In this document: positions 57,686-64,000 of the stretch, piece after piece | Position numbering within the stretch: position 1 is the stretch's first letter | How the letters are laid out: each line of letters opens with the position of its first letter | Source: Verrucomicrobiia bacterium | GTDB lineage: Bacteria; Patescibacteriota; Saccharimonadia; Saccharimonadales; Saccharimonadaceae | Direction: 5' to 3' | DNA length: 64,000 bases | Assembly (NCBI GenBank): GCA_035629335.1 | Contig: DASPIB010000001.1 | Span: 800,473-864,472 of the forward strand | Notes under the pieces: model-generated | The model's input: the letters and a program-made list of their open reading frames with translations, nothing else | The model's database searches: none | Told to the model about the DNA's origin: nothing | Translations under genes and position numbers: made by a program

Positions 57686-57807
57686 GACAAAAAGTATACC
57701 AAGAAATAGGTCATTTTCACTAGACCGTTTATGTATCTGTTCTAGACATACTTGCTATATTTATGGTATAGTACTAAAACACATCCTTGCCCAAATTGGG
57801 AGATATC

Positions 57808-58170
57808 GTGTATTTGCATACGCAGTGTTTTGTGTTGGATTCTGGTGCCGTCGGCTTTATGGGCACGCTGACCACCACCAGTCGAATCGAAGACGACATG
57901 GAAGGTACGGAGCTGGTGTTTTTGCAGGGTGTTACTGATGCAAACGGCCAGCAGCCCGACCTTTACGTCAACCCTGATGACCTGAGCAGTCGTCTTCCTG
58001 GAGTCAAGCTGGAGGTTTCAGTGAAGACGAATGGCTCGTCGATGCGCGCTTCCCACCCGAAGCTTGCACAGGAGCAGTTGATGACGCAGGTCGCCGACGC
58101 GCTTTATGAGGTGGTCTGCGGCAGTCACAACTTGCCGAATTGCATCAAGCTGACGCCGGTGTTGATCTAG
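57808..58170 (+). CDS. Hypothetical protein (120 aa)
   Basis: GTG at 57808 with GGGAG 6 nt upstream is preferred over TTG 57787. TATAGT lies near 57767. Predicted beta-rich N-terminal half (FVLDSGAVGFMGTLTTTS) and a helical end. No family recognised. Single orphan unit with a terminator-like hairpin. Confidence 0.6.
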   Translation: MYLHTQCFVLDSGAVGFMGTLTTTSRIEDDMEGTELVFLQGVTDANGQQPDLYVNPDDLSSRLPGVKLEVSVKTNGSSMRASHPKLAQEQLMTQVADALYEVVCGSHNLPNCIKLTPVLI

Positions 58171-58182
58171 AAGAAGGACATG

Positions 58183-58225
58183 ATCTCTCCCACGTAGCGA
58201 TATACTCGCGCTACGTGGGAGAGAT
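58183..58225. terminator. 17-bp perfect hairpin
   Basis: 58183-58199 pairs fully with 58209-58225 around a 9-nt loop. No T run on either side. The following 122 nt to prfB show no further feature. Confidence 0.65.
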
Positions 58226-58347
58226 ACAGTAACGTTGTGAAAAAGATATTGCTTCACTTTTCTTGTCTCTTTAGACTAAACACCTAAGGAGATTTTTTAT
58301 TTCATGGTAATGCGTAGCGCACATGCAGCGCTTTACTCGCAAACCGC

Positions 58348-59445
58348 TTACCTATTTGTAGCGGCTTCGGCTTTGGCATCAAGAAAGCTATCGATGAATT
58401 CATTAATACCGCCATCAAGTACTTTTTGGGCGTCGCGTACTTCAAAACCGGTACGCGTATCTTTTACCAGCGTGTACGGGTGCAGTACGTAATTTCTAAT
58501 CTGGCTTCCCCATTCGGCCGATTTGCTTGGCCCTTTTAGGTCTTGGAGCGTCTCTTGGTGCTGCTCGATTTGTAGTTGTGCTAATTTTGAACGGAGCATT
58601 TTAAGAGCTGTTTCTTTATTTTGTAGCTGTGAACGCTCGTTTTGTATACTAATTGTAATACCAGTTGGCAGGTGCGTCACCCGAACGGCGGAATCGGTGG
58701 TGTTCACACTTTGACCGCCGTGGCCACCAGCGCGGAAGACATCGATTTTAAGGTTTTTGTCGTCGAGCTGCACTTCATCGGGCGTCTCGATTTGCGGCAA
58801 AACTTCTACTAGCGCAAAGCTGGTTTGGCGAAGATTATCGGCATTAAACGGACTCAAACGTACCAGCCGATGCACCCCATGTTCCCCTTGCAACTTACCA
58901 TAAGCATAAGGGCCGGTAATTTCGATAACACTGGTTTTCACCCCGGCTTCTTCGCCAGCTGAACGCTCGATGATGCTGGTGGTCATGCTGTTTTTTTCGG
59001 CCCACCGCAGATACATTCTTTCGAGCATCTGCGCCCAATCCTGCGCATCGGTACCACCGGCTCCAGCGGTAATACGCACAATTGCATTGTGGTCGTCGTA
59101 GGGGCCTTTAAAAAGGAGTTGTTTTTTTAAAGCCGCAAATTCGGTTTCCATAGCCGCCATTTGCTCTTCAAATTCTGGTAGCATCGATTCATCGCCCAGC
59201 GCCATAAGTTCAGCGATATCTGAAGCTTGTGCTTTTAAGGTGATCCAGGGATCAGTGATGGCTTTGCTGGCGGCGAGGCGCTTACTTTTAGCCTGCGCAA
59301 GTTGGGGGTTGTTCCAAACGCTCGGCTCGCTGAGTTCTTGCTCGAGAGCCTGTTGTTCATGCAGCTGAGCGTCGATTGCCAATTGCACATAGGCTCGTTC
59401 TATGGCTTCCGTTAACTCTTTACTGCGTTTCAATAAAGGCTGCAT
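58348..59445 (-). CDS. prfB: Peptide chain release factor 2
   Basis: 365 residues. SPF anticodon-mimic tripeptide at 198-200 (RLSPFNADNL) assigns RF2, which reads UGA and UAA. GGQ at 243-245 in GHGGQSVNTT drives hydrolysis. No in-frame UGA or frameshift site is present near the start, so the usual autoregulation is absent. ATG lies 2 nt after the murD stop. Confidence 0.95.
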   Translation of the reverse strand: MQPLLKRSKELTEAIERAYVQLAIDAQLHEQQALEQELSEPSVWNNPQLAQAKSKRLAASKAITDPWITLKAQASDIAELMALGDESMLPEFEEQMAAMETEFAALKKQLLFKGPYDDHNAIVRITAGAGGTDAQDWAQMLERMYLRWAEKNSMTTSIIERSAGEEAGVKTSVIEITGPYAYGKLQGEHGVHRLVRLSPFNADNLRQTSFALVEVLPQIETPDEVQLDDKNLKIDVFRAGGHGGQSVNTTDSAVRVTHLPTGITISIQNERSQLQNKETALKMLRSKLAQLQIEQHQETLQDLKGPSKSAEWGSQIRNYVLHPYTLVKDTRTGFEVRDAQKVLDGGINEFIDSFLDAKAEAATNR

Positions 59446-59447
59446 AA

Positions 59448-60740
59448 CTAGTTGGGGAGCGCCCTTACCGCCTCAATAAATTGATCGCCGCGATCTTGAT
59501 AGCTTTGAAACATGTCGAGGCTCGAACAGGCTGGACTAAGGAGCACCACGTCGCCTGGCTGGGCGGCTTGGTCGGCTTTTTGAGCAATTTCGGGCATAGT
59601 TTTGTTACCAATGAGTTCATATTCTGTAAAGGCGGCGTTCTGGAGCGCTCGGGCAATAGTTTCGGCTTCCGCTCCGACCAGCAGTACTTTGCGGATATTG
59701 TGACGTTGTAGCTCTTCGGCTAAAGGCTTAAAATCGGCCCCTTTCGTAGCGCCCCCAAGGATAAGTACTTTAGGTGCAGCAAAAGCCCGGATCGCGGCAA
59801 TCGACGAACCAGGCGTGGTGGCAATACTGTCGTCGTAGTACTTTACTCCTTGTTTTTCGGCCACAAACGCCAGGCGGTGCGGCAAACCGTGAAAACTGGT
59901 GAGGCCTTTGGCGATCACCTCGCCCTCATCCACCCATGGCCAGGCGGCAATAATTGCTGCCAGCGCGTTTTCAAGGTTATGTTCGCCAGGCAATCTCACC
60001 GCTGTTGTGGCGCAGATTTGTTGGGCTTTATGGTAGAAATAACCATCACGTATATAAAACCCGTCCGCGCTGGGATAACCAAATTTTATTGCGGCAGATT
60101 GCGCCGCGATTTGCCGAGCATACGTATTAGGGGCGTAAAAAATAACCCGGTCTTCGCTGGTTTGAAATCGCGCAATACGCGCCTTAGCCTGGACGTAATC
60201 GTTCATGTCGCGGTGCACGTCAAGGTGATCGGCTTCAATGGTAAGCACCACAGCAGTTTGAGGTGAGGCTTCGATATCCCACAGCTGAAAACTGCTTAGT
60301 TCATAGACCACAATGTCATCGGCAGTAATAGTTGGCAACACATCGAGCGCACCGAGGCCAATATTGCCAACTAAGTGGACTTTTTTGCCAGCTACCCGCA
60401 GGATGCTCGCTATAAAACTGGCGGTCGTCCCCTTACCTTTGCTGCCGGTTACGCCAATAATATGCGCCGGACAATCGGCAAAGAAGAGCTTAGTCACCGA
60501 AGTAATTTCGCCGCTAGACGTAATGCGGTGTGGTGCAATCGACGGCGTCCGGATAACCAGATCGGCGGGAATGTCCAAAAAATCTGTCCGCCCGCCTATA
60601 TAATTCACCGTTTCGGGCAAGTAGCTTGGCCGTTCGATGGGCGCGGCATAGACTGTAAATTCGGCCTGCGGATACTGAACCGCTAAGTAGCGGTGAGCGC
60701 TTTTCCCTTCAATACCGTAACCAAGCAGGGCTATTTTCAT
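59448..60740 (-). CDS. murD: UDP-MurNAc-L-alanine:D-glutamate ligase MurD
   Basis: 430 residues. P-loop GVTGSKGKGTTASFIASIL, ELSSFQL, and the MurD-type GLPHRLAFV and YYDDSIATTPGS blocks. Adds D-Glu to the peptidoglycan precursor in the cytoplasm. Located away from the dcw cluster. It starts 3 nt after the peptidase stop with no SD, suggesting translational reinitiation. Confidence 0.93.
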   Translation of the reverse strand: MKIALLGYGIEGKSAHRYLAVQYPQAEFTVYAAPIERPSYLPETVNYIGGRTDFLDIPADLVIRTPSIAPHRITSSGEITSVTKLFFADCPAHIIGVTGSKGKGTTASFIASILRVAGKKVHLVGNIGLGALDVLPTITADDIVVYELSSFQLWDIEASPQTAVVLTIEADHLDVHRDMNDYVQAKARIARFQTSEDRVIFYAPNTYARQIAAQSAAIKFGYPSADGFYIRDGYFYHKAQQICATTAVRLPGEHNLENALAAIIAAWPWVDEGEVIAKGLTSFHGLPHRLAFVAEKQGVKYYDDSIATTPGSSIAAIRAFAAPKVLILGGATKGADFKPLAEELQRHNIRKVLLVGAEAETIARALQNAAFTEYELIGNKTMPEIAQKADQAAQPGDVVLLSPACSSLDMFQSYQDRGDQFIEAVRALPN

Positions 60741-60743
60741 AAA

Positions 60744-62027
60744 TTACTTAAAGATTGGCGTTAACTTTTGGTGTAGGCGTTCAAGTAGGGCGTCATCTGC
60801 GCTGCCAATGCCGCCGAGTAGCCAGCAGTTCTGATTCACGAATTCCTGCGCCACTCGCACAATAGTATCTTTGGTGATGGCATTAATGGCCCGCGGGCGA
60901 CTATCATAGCTGTCGAAGGTGTCATCAAAGAAAAAGCGGTTGGCGTACCAGCCGTTAATTTGCCCGACAGTTTGCGCGCCCATTTGATGGCGACCGAGGG
61001 CGTATTGTTTCGCTGCGGCAATTTCTTCTTCGGTCAATTTGCCGTCGAGCAAATTCTTTACTTCGCTAACTATGACATCCATCAAGCCCTCGGCGGTATC
61101 AAGATTAACCTGCGCCCCAAAATCCCATGAACTAGTGTGCTCATAGACCGATGTATCCGAAAAGATACTATAAACCAAGCCCTTCTTGCGTGCTTTACCA
61201 TAAATCCGTGAATACAATGTTCCAGTAAGAATATGGTCGGCGCAGGCCATCGCATCGGCCTCTTTGTTACTAAGGCGACGTGGCAGATTCATCGACCAGC
61301 CAAAGGTCAGGTTGGGCGATTCTTTACGCTTAATAAGTAGCGGCTTTTCAACGGCATGGAGCGTATCTACGGGGATATCGAGGCGCTGTCCTTCTTGGAG
61401 CTGCCATGATTCAAGCATTTCCATCAGGCGCTTTTTGCGGCCTTGCAGTTTGCCGGCAATTACAAAACGGAGATTTTCGCTGGTATGGGTGCGGGCATAA
61501 TGTTCGCGTACGTCGGCAAGCGTAACATTAGCGATGGTTTTTAGGCGCTGCTGATAGGTCAAAACGTCTTCACCCAACAGTTGTTGCATGCGCGGCCAAA
61601 GCACCCGATTGTGATTATTGAGATAGCCGGTTAGCTCGCTGCGAACATTGCCGGTTTCGGACTTTAAGTCGTCTTCGCTAAAGCGCGGCTCGGCAATTGC
61701 TAACTGCTGCAAGTCAAGAATGCGGTCCCACTCAAAATCGGCGCAATCACTCACATACACCATGCTGTAATCGCTGGTGTAGGCATTGTGATAGGCGCCG
61801 TTTTTGGTGAATTCGGCTTCGTAGGCGTGTTCGTCTTTAAAGCGTGCATTGGCGCCAAAAGCCATGTGCTCCATAATATGAGCGGTTTCATAAATATCTT
61901 TGCTGCGGGTAAACCGATTGCCCGCCCGGAACTGGAATTGAAAGCTCATGACAGTGGCGCCGGGCACATCAATCAGCAACCCTTTGGCACCCGTCTTAAG
62001 CTTTACTTCTGTAACAGTATGCTTCAA
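60744..62027 (-). CDS. M16-family zinc metallopeptidase
   Basis: 427 residues. Inverted zinc motif HIMEH (50-54) with downstream Glu residues in LKSETGNVRSEL (near 124-131); second M16 half without the motif. Processing peptidases of this family cleave peptides or signal sequences. TTG start at 62027 with AAGGGAAG upstream. It lies between secA and murD on one strand. Confidence 0.9.
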   Translation of the reverse strand: MKHTVTEVKLKTGAKGLLIDVPGATVMSFQFQFRAGNRFTRSKDIYETAHIMEHMAFGANARFKDEHAYEAEFTKNGAYHNAYTSDYSMVYVSDCADFEWDRILDLQQLAIAEPRFSEDDLKSETGNVRSELTGYLNNHNRVLWPRMQQLLGEDVLTYQQRLKTIANVTLADVREHYARTHTSENLRFVIAGKLQGRKKRLMEMLESWQLQEGQRLDIPVDTLHAVEKPLLIKRKESPNLTFGWSMNLPRRLSNKEADAMACADHILTGTLYSRIYGKARKKGLVYSIFSDTSVYEHTSSWDFGAQVNLDTAEGLMDVIVSEVKNLLDGKLTEEEIAAAKQYALGRHQMGAQTVGQINGWYANRFFFDDTFDSYDSRPRAINAITKDTIVRVAQEFVNQNCWLLGGIGSADDALLERLHQKLTPIFK

Positions 62028-62051
62028 TTTATCTTCCCTTAAAATTAGCTA

Positions 62052-64000
62052 TTACCGACTTTTTTTGCGATTTTGCCGCTCGGCTTTGCGTTTTTTAGCT
62101 TTGACCTTTTTCGTTTTTTGCTCGGTTGAAGCTTTTTTGACCGTAAAGTTCACTTCTTTTTCACCGGAGGCAACTTCGTTAACGCCTTTTATAACCGCCG
62201 ATTGCGCGGCGCGGGTTAGCTCGGTGCCGTATTCGTCGTCTTGTAATTTAACGTCGCTCTTTCGGACATGCATAACTGCCCGTAGCACTTCATCGCGCAA
62301 AGTGCCTTGTAGGGCTTCGAACAGTTTTTGCGATTCTTGGCGATATTCAACCAGCGGATCACGCTGCCCCATGCTGCGCCAGTGAATGCCTTCACGAAGG
62401 TGCTGCATATTCTCGAGGTGTTGCATCCAGAGCGTATCAAGCACCTGAATATAGACTTCGCGTTCAACGGCCCGCATGCCTTCTTCGCCAACTTCGGCTT
62501 CTTTTGACTTATAAAACTCTGCAACGGCTTTTTTGGCTTTTTCGAGGCGGAGCTTGTCCTTCTTTTCGGCGCCAAAATCTTTGACCTGCTTTTCGTCGAG
62601 CGGGAAGATAGTCGTAAGTTCTTGTATGAGTTTTGGATTATTCTTGATTGGATTTCGCAGCAGATCTTGAAGCGCTGCAGTTATTAACTTTTCGATCTCG
62701 GGTTTAATATTTTCGCCGAGCAAGATGTTGCGCCGCATGGTGTAGACTACTCGGCGATGTCGGTTGATCACGTTGTCGTACTGAACAACATTTTTACGCG
62801 CATCGTAGTTAAAGCCTTCAACCCGTTTTTGAGCTGATTCAAGGGTTTTACTAATCGCCTTGTTTTGGATGGGCGTGTCGTCGTCAACGCCCAAACGGGT
62901 CATTAAAGCCGCCACGCGGTCGCCCTGGAAAATACGCATCAAGTCGTCTTCGGTGCTGACGTAGAATTGGCTCATGCCTGGGTCGCCCTGACGGCCACCG
63001 CGACCTCGCAGCTGGTTGTCGATTCGGCGCGATTCGTGCCGTTCAGAACCAATCACCACCAAACCGCCAAGCTCACGCACGCCTTCACCTAAAATAATAT
63101 CGGTACCGCGCCCGGCAATGTTGGTAGCCAGTGTTACGGCGCCCTTTTGGCCAGCTCCGGCCACAATCGCTGCTTCGCGCTCGTTATTTTTGGCATTAAG
63201 TAATTCGTGCTTTACGCCAGCTTTGATTAATTCGCGGCTGATAAGCTCGTTTTTGGCAATCGAAGCCGTCCCGATCAGTACCGGTCGACCAATCTCCTGG
63301 AATTCTTTTACTGCCTTGGCAATAGCGGTTATTTTGGCCTTTTCGGTACGGAAGATCAAGTCAGTTCGATCGTCGCGAATAACTGGCTTGTTCGATGGAA
63401 TCTGGATTACATCTAGGCCGTACACCTGCTGAAACTCTTCGGCTTCAGTAAAGGCGGTACCGGTCATACCGGCGAGTTTTTCGTATAAACGGAAGTAATT
63501 TTGGAACGAAATCGTTGCCAGAGTCATATTTTCTTGCAGCACTGGCACGTTTTCTTTGGCTTCAATCGCCTGGTGCAGCCCTTCGTTGTAGCGACGGCCT
63601 TGCATTAAACGCCCGGTGAATTCATCGACAATAATCACCTCTTTGTCGGTACTGACCACGTAATCTTTGTCGCGTTTAAACAGTGCCTGGGCTCGAAGTG
63701 CCTGGTCCATGTGGTACACAGCGCGCACTGCGTCGGGACTGTATAAGTTTTTTATACCCAACATTTTTTCGACTTTTTCAACGCCAGATTCGGTTAAAGA
63801 AACAGCGCGGCGCTTTTCATCAACCACGTAATCAGTGGCTGGATCGAGTTTATCGGCAATTTTGGCAAACTGCTTATACGACTCAGGACTTTCGGCTGCC
63901 GGTGCTGAAATGATTAATGGCGTCCGGGCTTCATCGATTAAAATCGAGTCTACTTCGTCAACAATCGCGTAGTGCAAATCGCGCTGGCGCAAAAGATCGG
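62052..64000 (-). CDS. secA: Preprotein translocase ATPase SecA, 5' end outside window
   Basis: The last 648 or so residues of SecA; the frame is open to the window edge. HYAIVDEVDSILIDEART is the NBD1 Walker B region, followed by the preprotein cross-linking domain, NBD2 (NIAGRGTDIILGEGV, GRGGRQGDPGMSQFYV) and the helical scaffold. The C-terminus has no Cys zinc motif but ends in a Lys/Arg-rich tail (KKVKAKKRKAERQ). About 200 N-terminal residues, including Walker A, lie beyond 64000. Confidence 0.97.
   Translation of the reverse strand, partial: DLLRQRDLHYAIVDEVDSILIDEARTPLIISAPAAESPESYKQFAKIADKLDPATDYVVDEKRRAVSLTESGVEKVEKMLGIKNLYSPDAVRAVYHMDQALRAQALFKRDKDYVVSTDKEVIIVDEFTGRLMQGRRYNEGLHQAIEAKENVPVLQENMTLATISFQNYFRLYEKLAGMTGTAFTEAEEFQQVYGLDVIQIPSNKPVIRDDRTDLIFRTEKAKITAIAKAVKEFQEIGRPVLIGTASIAKNELISRELIKAGVKHELLNAKNNEREAAIVAGAGQKGAVTLATNIAGRGTDIILGEGVRELGGLVVIGSERHESRRIDNQLRGRGGRQGDPGMSQFYVSTEDDLMRIFQGDRVAALMTRLGVDDDTPIQNKAISKTLESAQKRVEGFNYDARKNVVQYDNVINRHRRVVYTMRRNILLGENIKPEIEKLITAALQDLLRNPIKNNPKLIQELTTIFPLDEKQVKDFGAEKKDKLRLEKAKKAVAEFYKSKEAEVGEEGMRAVEREVYIQVLDTLWMQHLENMQHLREGIHWRSMGQRDPLVEYRQESQKLFEALQGTLRDEVLRAVMHVRKSDVKLQDDEYGTELTRAAQSAVIKGVNEVASGEKEVNFTVKKASTEQKTKKVKAKKRKAERQNRKKSR

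Noticed and set aside
58348-59445. UGA recoding to glycine, as in some CPR lineages
   Set aside because: A complete RF2 with SPF and GGQ motifs is encoded, and several genes end in TGA at sensible positions.

Overview
The window reads as chromosome of a small-genome bacterium of the Patescibacteria (CPR), most likely Candidatus Saccharibacteria (TM7), at roughly 50% G+C by eye. The basis is the compact gene set, a pared-down dcw cell-wall/division cluster without murE, murC, ftsA or ftsZ, a sigma region 4-HARE fusion protein, a large membrane-anchored TraG/HerA-type ATPase, and many short genes without recognisable relatives. An intact release factor 2 gene (prfB) implies UGA is a normal stop, which argues against the UGA-recoding CPR lineages (Gracilibacteria/Absconditabacteria). 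Taxonomy is inference; no rRNA or tRNA gene was seen.

Layout. 1-9.7 kb: small orphan genes, an EgtD-like methyltransferase with an HTH domain, an SGNH hydrolase, a histidine kinase/response regulator pair with long Pro/Gln-rich tails, a pseudouridine synthase and single-gene orphans bounded by strong hairpins. 9.7-22 kb: der, pth, dprA, topA, a sigma region 4-HARE protein and the membrane-anchored ATPase, then a 0.7 kb stretch with little coding content. 22.7-31.4 kb (minus strand): mraZ-rsmH-(19-codon ORF)-ftsL-PBP-mraY-ftsW-murG-ftsQ-like, preceded by MraZ boxes and an inverted pair of perfect DnaA boxes, with a 26-bp inverted repeat between mraZ and rsmH whose downstream arm covers the rsmH ribosome-binding site. 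31.5-42.9 kb: accessory region (GH1 glycosidase, LssY_C membrane protein, PIF1-like helicase with a coupled unknown gene, DUF4868/KwaB-like protein, RNase HI-flavin-barrel fusion, glyS, TPR-like gene, orphans). 42.9-49.9 kb: recO with a soluble two-component pair, xseA/xseB, a YbhN-like membrane protein, a TRM11-like methyltransferase and rpmA. 50-58 kb: envelope genes (C-terminal processing protease, CHAP amidase, ftsE/ftsX), a response regulator and more orphans. 58.3-64 kb: prfB, murD, an M16 peptidase and the 3' part of secA.

Two gene-start styles coexist. About 19 starts, mostly core or recognisable genes, have a TATAAT/TACAAT/TATACT-like -10 hexamer ending only 5-10 nt before the start codon, which predicts leaderless mRNAs. 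Most orphan genes instead have a clear Shine-Dalgarno sequence, and many are bounded by a long perfect hairpin. FtsEX with the CHAP hydrolase, the PBP/FtsW pair, MraY, MurG, MurD and SecA together form the envelope growth and secretion machinery, probably the main functional theme here. No CRISPR array, insertion sequence or transposase was found.
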